A stretch of 14,670 nucleotides of DNA from Alphaproteobacteria bacterium (GCA_030831135.1 JAURLR010000186.1:1-14670); one strand, 5' to 3'; positions 1-7,200 are shown, counted from the first letter of the stretch. Notes: a model not told the origin generated them from the sequence alone. Numbers and translations: made by a program.

Positions 1-297
1 CCGCACGACATCAAGGGGCAGGGCATCTATGCCTATGTCACCCTGAAGCTCGGCGTGGATGCGACCGACGAATTGCGCAAGGAACTTGTCCAGTTCGTGC
101 GCAAGGAGATCGGCCCCATCGCCACGCCGGACCTGATCCAGTGGGCCCCGGGCCTGCCCAAGACACGGTCGGGCAAGATCATGCGCCGCATCCTGCGCAA
201 GATCGCCGCCAACGAACACGATCAGCTCGGCGACACCTCGACCCTCGCCGACCCGGCGGTCGTTGACGATCTCGTTGAGAACCGTCAGAACCGCTAG
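1..297 (+). CDS. acs: Acetyl-CoA synthetase, C-terminal end (5' part outside window)
   Basis: The frame is open from the first base and gives 98 residues before TAG. It matches the C-terminal domain of AMP-forming acetyl-CoA synthetase, which turns acetate, ATP and CoA into acetyl-CoA in the cytoplasm. The diagnostic block is [11 protein letters not shown] around residues 54-64 of the fragment. Its Lys in SGK is the family's catalytic lysine of the adenylation half-reaction and the usual site of inhibitory acetylation. The [13 protein letters not shown] ending is also typical of Acs, which separates it from propionyl- or acyl-CoA ligases, although PrpE cannot be fully excluded from a fragment. 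The small gene that follows starts 27 bases after the stop and may be co-transcribed. Confidence 0.93.
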   Translation, partial: PHDIKGQGIYAYVTLKLGVDATDELRKELVQFVRKEIGPIATPDLIQWAPGLPKTRSGKIMRRILRKIAANEHDQLGDTSTLADPAVVDDLVENRQNR

Positions 298-324
298 CCC
301 CCCCGTTTAACAGGAGTACGTCTC

Positions 325-615
325 ATGCAAGTCGCCATGGTTGAATTCGCCGTCGGCCCGGACCAGGTCGACGCCTGCGTCGAAGCCCTCAAAGGCATCA
401 CCGGCACGCTGGTGGCCTCCCAGCCGCAGTTTCACGGCGCCACCGTGCATGTCGAAAAAGTGACCGGCACAGTCATCAACTACATGCTCTGGGACACCCA
501 TGCGGATTTCATCAACTTCCGCGATTCCAACGCCGAGAAAATCGGCGAAGTTCTCGGAGAGTTCGGCCCCAAAGGCCGAATGATCGATATCGTGGCGGAG
601 ATTCCGAAGCTCTAG
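325..615 (+). CDS. ABM-fold (antibiotic biosynthesis monooxygenase-like) small protein
   Basis: A 96-residue protein with the size and pattern of the ABM / dimeric alpha-beta barrel family. It has a beta strand at the start (VAMVEFAVGP), an amphipathic helix (residues about 16-27), a strand with an HVEK turn, and a WDTHADFINFRDS block resembling the W.s.eaf..H. segment of YgiN-type quinol monooxygenases. Family members act as small cofactor-free oxygenases or have unknown roles, and the substrate cannot be read here. The start is well supported: AGGAG at 312-316 lies eight bases before the ATG. The gene follows acs on the same strand and converges with the exonuclease gene, with only three bases between the stop codons. 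Function beyond the fold is not established. Confidence 0.7.
   Translation: MQVAMVEFAVGPDQVDACVEALKGITGTLVASQPQFHGATVHVEKVTGTVINYMLWDTHADFINFRDSNAEKIGEVLGEFGPKGRMIDIVAEIPKL
562..580. repeat. Perfect 7-bp inverted repeat at convergent gene ends
   Basis: TTCGGCC at 562-568 pairs with GGCCGAA at 574-580 around a five-base loop. It sits inside the last codons of the ABM-like gene, about 40 bases from the stop of the opposing exonuclease gene. No T tract follows on either strand, so it is not a standard intrinsic terminator. It may only slow transcription or be a by-product of coding sequence. Confidence 0.4.
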
Positions 616-618
616 CTG

Positions 619-1185
619 TTAACTGGCGTGCACCTGCAGATGCGCAAGCACCTGCAGCAATGCACGCGCATCCGCCAGCGCGTCGTGTGTCTGGCCGTTC
701 TGCGGCAACCCAAAATGTTCGGGAAGCTCTGAGCTCGTCAGCCGCTGGCCCGTCACGGCGTGGATCATCGGGTTGATATCCCGCCAGTCGTGATCCGCGA
801 GCGGGTTGGTCAGAAAATTCTTCTCGCATTCTTCCGTGATCACCAGATTGTCCGGCCCATGGGTCAGGATCGGCAGCCCGGCGACAAACACGACAAAGCG
901 TTCCAATGCCTCTGCGACCGGCACCCCGGCGCGTGCGATGTCCGGATTGGTGATCCCGGTGAGATCGGTAAAGTAATCTGACAGAACCGGGTTGAGCGTC
1001 GGGGCCACCAGAACCATGAAGCTGTCGGATTCCCAAAGGCTGTCGCTCCGCTGAACCTTGACCGCACCGATCTGAACGATTTCGCGGAACTCTCCAGGAC
1101 GATCCCAGCCGCGCTCGAGCGCGCCCTCCCAGGAGGTGTATTCGAGATCCGCAATCACGAAGTCGCCGGCGGGGAGATCGATCAT
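619..1185 (-). CDS. DEDDh-family 3'-5' exonuclease (RNase T / KapD-like)
   Basis: A 188-residue single-domain exonuclease of the DnaQ-like superfamily. Exo I is visible as VIADLEYT with Asp13 and Glu15. The Exo II region is THGPDNLVITEEC with Asp112 as the likely ligand. Exo III is THDALADA, with His167 as general base and Asp172. Family members remove nucleotides from 3' ends of RNA or DNA using two metal ions; whether this one prefers RNA (KapD/ERI-1-like) or DNA cannot be told. There is no polymerase subunit partner or extra domain. It is the second gene of a minus-strand pair, starting 18 bases after the DUF1674 gene. The ribosome site is weak, so translation may be coupled to the gene upstream. 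Confidence 0.82.
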   Translation of the reverse strand: MIDLPAGDFVIADLEYTSWEGALERGWDRPGEFREIVQIGAVKVQRSDSLWESDSFMVLVAPTLNPVLSDYFTDLTGITNPDIARAGVPVAEALERFVVFVAGLPILTHGPDNLVITEECEKNFLTNPLADHDWRDINPMIHAVTGQRLTSSELPEHFGLPQNGQTHDALADARALLQVLAHLQVHAS

Positions 1186-1203
1186 CCCGGACCCGGCGTC
1201 ACG

Positions 1204-1464
1204 TCAGAAATCGACGCAGCGTCCGTCACGCTCCCAGTCACCGAACCGGGTCGGCTCAAGCCCCTTGGGGCCGCCAAGCTCGGTTTTCTTCGCCGCATTC
1301 GCAGCGCCATCGGGTTTGGTTTCCGGCGGCGTGTCTGCCGTATTTTGGGCGGATTTGGGTGTTGAAACCGGTTGGGCGACCGGTTCACGACGAACCGTGC
1401 CCTCGGGTGTGCGTTCGCGATAGAGCGGGCCAGCGCCGCTTGTATTGTCGATTTTATCAGCCAT
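1204..1464 (-). CDS. DUF1674 protein, succinate dehydrogenase assembly factor 4-like
   Basis: An 86-residue protein ending in [27 protein letters not shown] sequence, the hallmark C-terminal motif of DUF1674 / SDHAF4 (Sdh8). Eukaryotic members bind the flavinylated SdhA subunit and help it assemble with SdhB; the bacterial role is assumed by homology. The N-terminal 55 residues are polar and low in complexity (Thr, Pro, Ala, Glu), likely disordered, as is usual in this family. I chose the ATG at 1464 over the longer frame reaching 1545, because the longer form would overlap the start of htpX and would add a segment absent from the family. No sdh genes are in the window. It is divergent from htpX, an arrangement common in alphaproteobacteria. 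Confidence 0.85.
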   Translation of the reverse strand: MADKIDNTSGAGPLYRERTPEGTVRREPVAQPVSTPKSAQNTADTPPETKPDGAANAAKKTELGGPKGLEPTRFGDWERDGRCVDF

Positions 1465-1543
1465 CTCTTTGATATGGATGATCGGACCGGATTTGCCAAG
1501 GCCCCGCGCATCCGCAAAGGATTTCAGGAACCAGAGACAGATC
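1465..1543. promoter_or_regulatory. Divergent intergenic region between DUF1674 gene and htpX
   Basis: This 79-base gap must carry or adjoin the promoters for both directions. I could not find a convincing sigma-70 or sigma-32 promoter in it. The htpX start has only a weak purine stretch, AGAGA at 1533-1537, six bases before the ATG. Confidence 0.3.
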
Positions 1544-2509
1544 ATGGTGAGTTACTTCAAGACAGCGCTGCTGCTGGCAGCCCTGACCGCGCTTTTCATG
1601 GGTGCCGGATTCCTGCTCGCCGGGCAGGCGGGCATGCTGATCGCACTCGTCATCGCCGCCGGCATGAACCTGTTTGCCTGGTGGAACTCCGGTGCCACCG
1701 TCCTGCGTTATTACAAGGCCAGGGAGGTTCCTGCGAACCACAGCCTGCACCGGATCGTCGCCGAACTGGTTGCGCGCGACGGTATGCCGATGCCCAGGGT
1801 CTATCTGATCGACAACCCCCAGCCCAACGCGTTTGCCACCGGGCGCGGCCCGAACAATGCCTCCGTCGCAGCCACGACCGGGCTGCTGCAACTGATGAAC
1901 GAACGCGAGGTCGCAGGCGTGATGGCCCATGAACTGGCCCATGTGAAGCACCGCGACACCCTGATCATGACCGTCACCGCCACCGTTGCCGGTGCGATCT
2001 CCATGCTGGCGAATTTCGCGCTGTTCTTTGGCGGCGGGCGCAACAACCAGATGGGCATTATCGGCGTGCTGGCGATGATGATCCTTGCCCCGCTTGCCGC
2101 CATGCTGGTGCAAATGGCCATCAGCCGGACCCGGGAATACGAGGCCGACCGGGGTGGGGCTGAAATCTGCGGCAATCCCGTCTGGTTGGCCGACGCGCTG
2201 GAGAAACTCGAGGTCGGGTCCCGGCGGATCGACAACCACGCAGCGGAGAACAACCCGGCCACGGCCCATATGTTCATCATCAACCCGCTCCACACCCAAA
2301 AGCACGACAAGCTGTTTTCGACCCACCCCAACACTGCCAACCGGGTCGCCAGACTGCGCGAAATGTCTGGAAATACAACGGCTTCGACCGTTGTAACCCC
2401 CGCTGCGTCGCACGGCCCATGGTCACCGGGCGCCCGCAGTCGCCCGCGCCCCCGATCGGGTCGGGGCAGTGTGCCCGGAGCCGGATCGCGCCGTCCGGGA
2501 TCACGGTAG
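1544..2509 (+). CDS. htpX: Membrane zinc metalloprotease HtpX (M48 family)
   Basis: A 321-residue inner-membrane protease of the HtpX family, which cleaves damaged or misassembled membrane proteins on the cytoplasmic side alongside FtsH. Two hydrophobic segments lie near residues 7-28 and 29-48. The zinc motif is HELAH (His129, Glu130, His133), and Glu198 in the SRTREYEAD block is the expected third ligand. Two more hydrophobic stretches lie between these motifs (about residues 141-165 and 169-193). The start at MVSYF is chosen because it directly precedes the first membrane segment; the longer upstream frame overlaps the opposing gene. The last 45 or so residues form an Arg/Pro/Gly/Ser-rich tail beyond the SHGPW sequence near which relatives often end, making it longer than the roughly 290 residues of E. 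coli HtpX. Confidence 0.94.
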   Translation: MVSYFKTALLLAALTALFMGAGFLLAGQAGMLIALVIAAGMNLFAWWNSGATVLRYYKAREVPANHSLHRIVAELVARDGMPMPRVYLIDNPQPNAFATGRGPNNASVAATTGLLQLMNEREVAGVMAHELAHVKHRDTLIMTVTATVAGAISMLANFALFFGGGRNNQMGIIGVLAMMILAPLAAMLVQMAISRTREYEADRGGAEICGNPVWLADALEKLEVGSRRIDNHAAENNPATAHMFIINPLHTQKHDKLFSTHPNTANRVARLREMSGNTTASTVVTPAASHGPWSPGARSRPRPRSGRGSVPGAGSRRPGSR

Positions 2510-2530
2510 ATTTACGGTAGATTCACGGTA
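2503..2530. repeat. Three 11-bp-spaced ACGGTA repeats over the htpX stop
   Basis: ACGGTA begins at 2503, 2514 and 2525, an exact 11-base period (about one helical turn). The first two units are ACGGTAGATTT and ACGGTAGATTC; the third ends as ACGGTAACC. The htpX TAG stop lies in the first copy. It could be an iterated protein site upstream of gcrA or a replication-slippage product. Confidence 0.6.
2520..2524. promoter_or_regulatory. GANTC (CcrM-type) methylation site upstream of gcrA
   Basis: GATTC fits GANTC, the sequence methylated by CcrM in alphaproteobacteria and recognised by GcrA at promoters. It is the only GANTC I found between htpX and gcrA, 208 bases before the gcrA start. A single site of this kind occurs often by chance. 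Confidence 0.35.
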
Positions 2531-2595
2531 ACCATGTCTGCAAAGGACGCCAAATTGGACAATTTTCCGCAAAATATGGATCGGCTATCTTCACA

Positions 2596-2604
2596 TTGTC
2601 CACA
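2596..2604 (+). promoter_or_regulatory. DnaA-box-like 9-mer upstream of gcrA
   Basis: TTGTCCACA differs from the DnaA box consensus TTATCCACA at one position. It lies 128 bases before the gcrA ATG. In Caulobacter crescentus DnaA is known to activate gcrA, so the location makes sense, but binding here is inferred. Confidence 0.4.
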
Positions 2605-2608
2605 TCTA

Positions 2609-2619
2609 GTAGGTCCTAC
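2609..2619. repeat. Odd palindrome GTAGG-T-CCTAC
   Basis: Two 5-base arms around a single central T form an 11-base inverted repeat five bases after the DnaA-box-like sequence. It resembles a small dimer operator. A tandem CATGATC pair (2641-2647 and 2651-2657) follows it. No known regulator is recognised. Confidence 0.35.
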
Positions 2620-2676
2620 ATCATTTTGTAGCCTTGCCCCCATGATCCCACATGATCTAGGCTCTGATCCGGGATT

Positions 2677-2698
2677 GAGGGCAGGTTTGCCGGCCCTC
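2677..2698 (+). other. Possible leader hairpin before gcrA
   Basis: GAGGGC at 2677-2682 can pair with GCCCTC at 2693-2698 over a ten-base loop; an overlapping alternative pairs GGCA (2680-2683) with TGCC (2688-2691). There is no T tract. If transcription starts upstream of 2677, this would be a structured 5' leader ending about 35 bases before the start codon. Confidence 0.3.
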
Positions 2699-2732
2699 CA
2701 AGGCGTAGACGAAAAAAGGATGGGACATAAAA

Positions 2733-3212
2733 ATGTCGTGGACTGACGAACGGGTAACAATGCTTCGTGAATTGTGGGCGAAGGGTCTGAGCGCAAGCCA
2801 GATCGCTGTCCAGCTGGGCGGGGTCACCCGCAATGCTGTGATCGGCAAAGCCCATCGACTGGGCCTGGAAAGCCGTCCGTCCCCCATCCGGGGCAACGGG
2901 ACAGGCTCACGCCGGCGCAATCGCGCGATTGACCGGGCCGCCGAGGCCAAGGCATTGCGCGGCACCATGGCTGACGAGGAAATCGGCGGCGAGAAAATCG
3001 TCCCGGACGGGGATCAGCGTATCGCTGAATCCGTTTTGCCACCCATGGCGCGGCGCGGCGGCGATGTGAAGGCCTGTCTGTGGCCGACCGGCGATCCGGG
3101 CAAGGACAATTTCAGCTTCTGCGAAGATGATACCGTTCCCGGCCGTCCCTACTGTTCCAAGCATTGTGCGGTCGCTTATATCCGCAAGGACAACAAGAGC
3201 GCTGCGGCTTAG
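2733..3212 (+). CDS. gcrA: Cell-cycle regulator GcrA
   Basis: A 159-residue GcrA protein. The first 45 residues (MSWTDERVTML..., LSASQIA..LGGVTRNAVIGK.HRLGL) are the unmistakable helix-turn-helix DNA-binding domain. A charged variable linker follows (about residues 50-105). The conserved C-terminal part reads CLWPTGDPGK..FSFC and PGRPYCSKHCAVAY, the Cys-rich region that contacts the sigma-70/RNA polymerase holoenzyme in studied members. GcrA works with CcrM: it binds methylated GANTC sites and stimulates sigma-70 transcription of cell division and polarity genes. The ATG at 2733 is preceded by TGGGA at 2721-2725. The gene stands alone, with its own upstream region of about 220 bases and a strong terminator behind it. 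Upstream elements are listed separately. Confidence 0.97.
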   Translation: MSWTDERVTMLRELWAKGLSASQIAVQLGGVTRNAVIGKAHRLGLESRPSPIRGNGTGSRRRNRAIDRAAEAKALRGTMADEEIGGEKIVPDGDQRIAESVLPPMARRGGDVKACLWPTGDPGKDNFSFCEDDTVPGRPYCSKHCAVAYIRKDNKSAAA

Positions 3213-3240
3213 GCTGGACGACGTCATCGAAAGAATACAG

Positions 3241-3266
3241 GGGCGGGTTTCAGACCCGCCCTTTTC
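3241..3266 (+). terminator. Rho-independent terminator after gcrA
   Basis: GGGCGGGT (3241-3248) pairs perfectly with ACCCGCCC (3254-3261) over a TTCAG loop, followed at once by TTTT. It starts 28 bases after the gcrA stop and separates gcrA from the rsmB operon. Confidence 0.9.
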
Positions 3267-3312
3267 CTTGCGACCACCTTTGTTGCCGCCCCGAAATATG
3301 GTCTAAGGCGCC

Positions 3313-4632
3313 ATGGCAGATTCCCGCGACATTTCCTGTGACATCCTCGACGCCGTCCTCGACCGTGGCGCGCCGCTCGACGTCACCCTGGCCGATCACA
3401 AGCAACTGGCCAAGCTGGACCCGCGGGACCGGGCACAGGTGCGCCGGATCGTGGGCGCGACCCTGCGCCGCCTCGGTGAAATCGACGCCATGATCAAGGC
3501 CCGGCTCGACCGCCCGATCTCGAGCCGCCACACACGTATCCGCAATATTCTACGCATCGGCGTGGCCGAACTGGTGTTTCTCGAAACCCCGCCCCACGCC
3601 GCTGTGGATGCGGCCGTTCGTGTCGCTACTCAGCACCGGAAAGGCGCGCTCAAGGGTCTGGTCAATGCGATCCTGCGGCGGCTCGACCGGGATGCCCAAA
3701 GCGGCAAGGTACTTTCCGACCCCGCCAACCCGGGAGAGGCCAACACGCCGAACTGGCTGTTCCATCGCTGGAACGGCAATTTCGGCCTGGAGACAGCCGA
3801 AGCCATCGCAGCAGCCCATCTGCACGAAGCCCCGCTCGATATTTCGCTATCCGTCAAAGCCGACCCGGAAGAATGGGCCGAAAAGCTCGACGCCGAAACC
3901 CTGCCCGGTGGCACGCTCCGGCGTTCGGGGGGCGGGCGGATCGCCGAACTTCCCGGTTTCGACAGCGGCCTCTGGTGGATTCAGGATGCGGCGGCAGCCC
4001 TGCCGGTTCGCCTTCTGGAAAACGCGCTGGGCGGGTTGAACGGCAAGACCGTGATCGACCTTTGTGCTGCGCCGGGCGGCAAGAGCCTGCAACTCGCCGA
4101 TGCGGGCGCGCATGTGACCGCCGTCGATATCGCGGGGGCACGGCTGGTGCAGCTGAAGGAAAACCTCGCCCGGACCGGGCTCGACGTGGGTATCGTGAAT
4201 GCAGACGGGACAAGCTGGCGCCCCGAAGCACCGGTGGATGCCGTGCTGCTCGATGCGCCCTGTTCGGCCACCGGCACCATCCGCCGCCACCCCGACATTC
4301 CGCGCCGCCGCCGTTCCAAGGATATCGAGGCCGTCACCGACCTGCAGCAGAACCTGCTGCGCGCAGCCGTGGATATGGTCCGGCCCGGCGGCGTGATCGT
4401 CTATGCCGTGTGCTCGCTCGAACCCGAGGAAGGCGCCGATCAGATCGCGGCGCTTTGCAAGGCTGGCGCACCCGTGCAGATCGCCCCGATCGACCCGGCC
4501 ACACGCCCGGAACTCGAGGGTCTCGAGCCGCCGGCCATCACAAGCGATGGCATGCTGCGCACCCTGCCCTGTCATTGGGCGGCGCGCGGCGGGATGGACG
4601 GCTTTTTTGCCGCCGCGCTGGTGCGCACATGA
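3313..4632 (+). CDS. rsmB: 16S rRNA m5C967 methyltransferase RsmB (Sun/Fmu)
   Basis: A 439-residue RsmB. The N-terminal 140 residues are the NusB-like RNA-binding domain ([21 protein letters not shown], then the AVDAAVRVA helix). The C-terminal half is the Rossmann methyltransferase. The SAM-binding motif [10 protein letters not shown] starts at Asp249. The two family cysteines are Cys317 in DAPCSATG (product release) and Cys367 in VCSLEPEE (nucleophile). The enzyme methylates C5 of cytosine 967 (E. coli numbering) in 16S rRNA, using SAM. The ATG at 3313 has TAAGG at 3304-3308. It follows the gcrA terminator and is probably the first gene of an rsmB-rpe-heparinase-like operon. A short hairpin lies between it and rpe. 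Confidence 0.94.
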   Translation: MADSRDISCDILDAVLDRGAPLDVTLADHKQLAKLDPRDRAQVRRIVGATLRRLGEIDAMIKARLDRPISSRHTRIRNILRIGVAELVFLETPPHAAVDAAVRVATQHRKGALKGLVNAILRRLDRDAQSGKVLSDPANPGEANTPNWLFHRWNGNFGLETAEAIAAAHLHEAPLDISLSVKADPEEWAEKLDAETLPGGTLRRSGGGRIAELPGFDSGLWWIQDAAAALPVRLLENALGGLNGKTVIDLCAAPGGKSLQLADAGAHVTAVDIAGARLVQLKENLARTGLDVGIVNADGTSWRPEAPVDAVLLDAPCSATGTIRRHPDIPRRRRSKDIEAVTDLQQNLLRAAVDMVRPGGVIVYAVCSLEPEEGADQIAALCKAGAPVQIAPIDPATRPELEGLEPPAITSDGMLRTLPCHWAARGGMDGFFAAALVRT

Positions 4633-4647
4633 TTATTGCTTCCCCAC

Positions 4648-4666
4648 CGCCGCTTTTCTTGCGGCG
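4648..4666 (+). repeat. Hairpin in the rsmB-rpe spacer
   Basis: CGCCGC (4648-4653) and GCGGCG (4661-4666) form a 6-bp stem around TTTTCTT. The T-rich stretch is in the loop rather than after the stem, so intrinsic termination is unlikely. It could affect RNA processing or stability between the two genes. Confidence 0.4.
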
Positions 4667-4693
4667 CAACCTGTAAATCGGGTACCAGAAACC

Positions 4694-5386
4694 ATGGCTT
4701 TCTCCCAAGGGGCAGAGACGCCCGTTCGCATTGCACCGTCCATTCTGGCCGCCGATTTTGCCAATCTCGGCGAAGAGGTTCGTGCTGTCGCTGCCGCCGG
4801 AGCGGATTGGATCCATATCGACGTGATGGACGGGCACTTCGTGCCCAACATCACCATCGGCCCGGCGGTCGTGAAGGCCTTGCGCCCGCACTGCGACCTG
4901 CCTTTCGACGTCCACCTCATGATCAGCCCGGTTGATCCGATGATCGAAGGATTTGTCGAAGCCGGGGCAGATATCATCTCGCTGCACCCGGAAGCCGGAC
5001 CACACCTGCATCGCTCGCTGCAGACCATTCGCGCCCACGGCAAGAAGGCCGGGGTCGTCCTGAACCCGGCAACCCCCGTCAGCGTGATCGACAACGTGAT
5101 GGACATGGTCGACCTGATTCTCGTGATGAGCGTGAACCCGGGGTTTGGCGGACAGGCCTTCATCGAAAGCCAGCTGGAAAAGATTTCAGCCCTGCGCGCG
5201 CGGATCGACAATCACATGGCCGGGGGTGGCCAGCATATTGATCTGGAGGTCGATGGCGGAATTGACCGCGTCACGGCACCGCGCGCCATCGCGGCAGGGG
5301 CAAATGTGCTTGTCGCCGGGACGGCAACCTTCCGAGGTGGACCGGACTCCTATGCTGATAACATCACGGCCATGCGGGCCGGATGA
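4694..5386 (+). CDS. rpe: Ribulose-phosphate 3-epimerase
   Basis: A 230-residue TIM-barrel enzyme that interconverts ribulose 5-phosphate and xylulose 5-phosphate in the pentose phosphate pathway and, where present, the Calvin cycle. The family pattern is complete: [10 protein letters not shown] with Ser16, [14 protein letters not shown] with metal ligands His41 and Asp43, DVHLMI with His74, VNPGFGGQ near residue 148, and VDGGI with Asp187. The reading frame is open far upstream inside rsmB, but family length and the [12 protein letters not shown] position support the ATG at 4694. No good Shine-Dalgarno sequence precedes it, so translation may depend on the upstream gene. A 41-base gap separates it from the heparinase-like gene. 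Confidence 0.96.
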   Translation: MAFSQGAETPVRIAPSILAADFANLGEEVRAVAAAGADWIHIDVMDGHFVPNITIGPAVVKALRPHCDLPFDVHLMISPVDPMIEGFVEAGADIISLHPEAGPHLHRSLQTIRAHGKKAGVVLNPATPVSVIDNVMDMVDLILVMSVNPGFGGQAFIESQLEKISALRARIDNHMAGGGQHIDLEVDGGIDRVTAPRAIAAGANVLVAGTATFRGGPDSYADNITAMRAG

Positions 5387-5427
5387 TGCACGACCGGCCT
5401 TGAGACGCAGCCCATGAGCAGCACCAT

Positions 5428-7089
5428 ATGAGCGGCAACCCGTTTCAGGACTTTCGCTATGGCGTGGGCAAGCTGCTCTATGCCACGCCGATCTATCGCT
5501 ACACGCTGGTCGGACGCGCGCCCACCGAGCTTGCCGTCGTCCCGCCGGACTCCTGGCCGGGCAATGCCGAGCGGGGCAGCGCGATTTCCGCTGGCGAATT
5601 ATCGTTCCTGGGCGAAACCGTCCGCGGCGGGAAACACGCCTGGCACCCGGTCGGGATGAGTGATGCCTGGCTGGCCGAGCTGCACGGCTTCGACTGGCTG
5701 CGCGACCTCCGCGCCGTGGGCGGTGACGCCGCACGACGACGCGCGCGCGATCTGGTCGGCGACTGGATCGAACGCCAGACCGGCTGGCAGGAAATCGCCT
5801 GGCGACCCGATGTGCTGGCGACCCGACTTTATGCCTGGCTGGGCCAGCACGATTTCTTCTGTGCCTCCGCCGATGATTTGTATCGACGGCGCTATATCGC
5901 GACCATCGCCCGTCAGACCAAGCATCTTGCGCGTGTCCTGCCCGGCGGCGTCGAAGGGGCGGGGCTAATTCGCGCTGCCAAGGGTCTGGTCGCAGCGGGC
6001 GCCGCTTTGGGGGACAATGACGGCGCCGTACGTCAGGGCCTGAAGGTTCTCGAACGCGCGATGGACCGTCAGATCCGCCCCGATGGTGGGCACATTTCCC
6101 GCAACCCGCAGACCCAGGCCACTGTGCTGCGTGATCTGGTGGATGTGCGCAGCGCGCTGCTGGCCGCCGGGATCGAAATTCCATCCTTCCTGCTGGCTGC
6201 AATTGATCGCGCCGCGCCCTTCCTGCGCATGCTGCGCCACAATGACGGTGGGTTGGCGTTGTTCAATGGCAGCGGTGAGGGCGAAGACCGGCTGCTCGAC
6301 ATGCTGCTGTCACAGGCCGATGCCCGTGGCCGGGCCCCCGCCCGCGCACCCCAATCGGGATTCGAGCGGCTGGTCGCCAACCGCACGGTGGCGCTGATCG
6401 ACACCGGCGCACCACCCCAGGCGGGGCTGGACACATCAGCACATGCTGGCACCCTCAGCCTCGAGGTTTCCATCGGCAAGGAACGGCTGATCACCAATTG
6501 CGGTGCCCGGCCGGGCAACCGTGATCCCTGGGCCTCGGTCCAGCGCTCAACGGCGGCCCATTCCACGATGGTGGTCGATGACACGAACTCGTCTGAAATT
6601 CTGACCGACGGCACCTTTGGCCGGCGGCCCCAGGCCGTGACCAGTGAACGCAGCGAGGATGACGGCAATCACTGGATCAACGCCAGCCATGATGGCTATG
6701 TGCCGGTTTTCGGCCTCAGCCATGAACGCCGGATTTATCTGGCCGCCGGCGGCGAGGACATTCGCGGCGAGGACGCATTGATCCGGCCCAGCGATTCGAG
6801 CAACGCGTCGCGCGAGGCGCGTGGTTTTGCCCTGCGTTTCCATCTGTACCCCGCCGTCCAGGCCTCACTCGTCCAGAACGGCTCGGCCGTCCTGCTGCGC
6901 CTGCCCTCAGGCACCGGCTGGCGGCTGATTGCCGAAGGCGGCACGCTCTCGCTCGCCGAAAGCGTCTATCTGGGGACCTCCGACGAGGTGCGGCGCACCG
7001 AACAGGTCGTTGTCTCCGGCACGCTGGACGCTGGCGCCAACGCAGCACGGGTCAAATGGGCCCTGAAAAAAGTCCCGAAGAAGACCTAG
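5428..7089 (+). CDS. Heparinase II/III-like family protein
   Basis: A 553-residue protein with an alpha-helical toroid-like N-terminal half (Trp- and Arg-rich helices up to about residue 300) and a C-terminal beta-rich Hepar_II/III domain. The latter contains the typical HSTMVVDDTNSSEI stretch near residues 376-389 and GYVPVFGLSHER.IYL further on. Characterised relatives are polysaccharide lyases for heparin or alginate-type chains. However, this alphaproteobacterial group, usually next to rpe and purH, has no assigned substrate that I know of. No signal peptide or membrane segment is seen at the N terminus, so a periplasmic lyase role would need another export route. The start ATG lies in CATATGAGC, and a five-codon reading frame beginning at 5414 overlaps it. 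The next genes are a sugar-nucleotide operon. Confidence 0.85.
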   Translation: MSGNPFQDFRYGVGKLLYATPIYRYTLVGRAPTELAVVPPDSWPGNAERGSAISAGELSFLGETVRGGKHAWHPVGMSDAWLAELHGFDWLRDLRAVGGDAARRRARDLVGDWIERQTGWQEIAWRPDVLATRLYAWLGQHDFFCASADDLYRRRYIATIARQTKHLARVLPGGVEGAGLIRAAKGLVAAGAALGDNDGAVRQGLKVLERAMDRQIRPDGGHISRNPQTQATVLRDLVDVRSALLAAGIEIPSFLLAAIDRAAPFLRMLRHNDGGLALFNGSGEGEDRLLDMLLSQADARGRAPARAPQSGFERLVANRTVALIDTGAPPQAGLDTSAHAGTLSLEVSIGKERLITNCGARPGNRDPWASVQRSTAAHSTMVVDDTNSSEILTDGTFGRRPQAVTSERSEDDGNHWINASHDGYVPVFGLSHERRIYLAAGGEDIRGEDALIRPSDSSNASREARGFALRFHLYPAVQASLVQNGSAVLLRLPSGTGWRLIAEGGTLSLAESVYLGTSDEVRRTEQVVVSGTLDAGANAARVKWALKKVPKKT

Positions 7090-7102
7090 AGCCTGCAAAA
7101 AA

Positions 7103-7119
7103 CGCGCTCGCGAAGCGCG
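7103..7119 (+). terminator. Possible weak terminator hairpin after the heparinase-like gene
   Basis: CGCGCT (7103-7108) pairs with AGCGCG (7114-7119) over CGCGA. The bases after it are pyrimidine-rich (ATCCTTACCTTTCC) but lack a run of T. It marks the likely boundary between the rsmB operon and the leg operon. Confidence 0.4.
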
Positions 7120-7200
7120 CATCCTTACCTTTCCTTAACCATCCTCGCCGACGATCATCGGATCAGGCCGTCCATCGGTCGCAGATCCATGTGAGGCAGT
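7120..7200 (+). promoter_or_regulatory. Upstream region of legB
   Basis: This 81-base stretch holds CCTTACC followed by CCTTAACC, with TTAACCAT at 7135-7142, which resembles a CtrA half-site. An imperfect 14-base palindrome centred on GATC (CCGA-C-GATC-A-TCGG, 7148-7161) follows. An in-frame TGA at 7192-7194 fixes the legB start downstream. No clear -35/-10 pair was found. Confidence 0.3.

Noticed and set aside
1457..2413. Long minus-strand reading frame of 318 residues opposite htpX
   Set aside because: Antisense shadow of a well-supported gene in GC-rich sequence; its composition (His, Gly, Gln-rich) matches no family I recognise.
2677..2698. Hairpin before gcrA considered as a terminator for htpX
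   Set aside because: No T tract follows the stem, and the loop is long; a leader structure is at best possible.
4648..4666. rsmB-rpe hairpin considered as an intrinsic terminator
   Set aside because: The T-rich part is in the loop and the bases after the stem are CAACCTG, so no release signal is present.
3873..4676. 267-residue plus-strand frame inside rsmB
   Set aside because: Arg/Gly-rich out-of-frame translation of the RsmB methyltransferase domain; no family features.
4403..4693. Longer rpe reading frame starting inside rsmB
   Set aside because: The upstream part is an out-of-frame copy of rsmB coding sequence, and Rpe family length fits the ATG at 4694.
5186..6202. 338-residue minus-strand reading frame over rpe and the heparinase-like gene
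   Set aside because: Arg-rich shadow translation spanning two real genes on the other strand.
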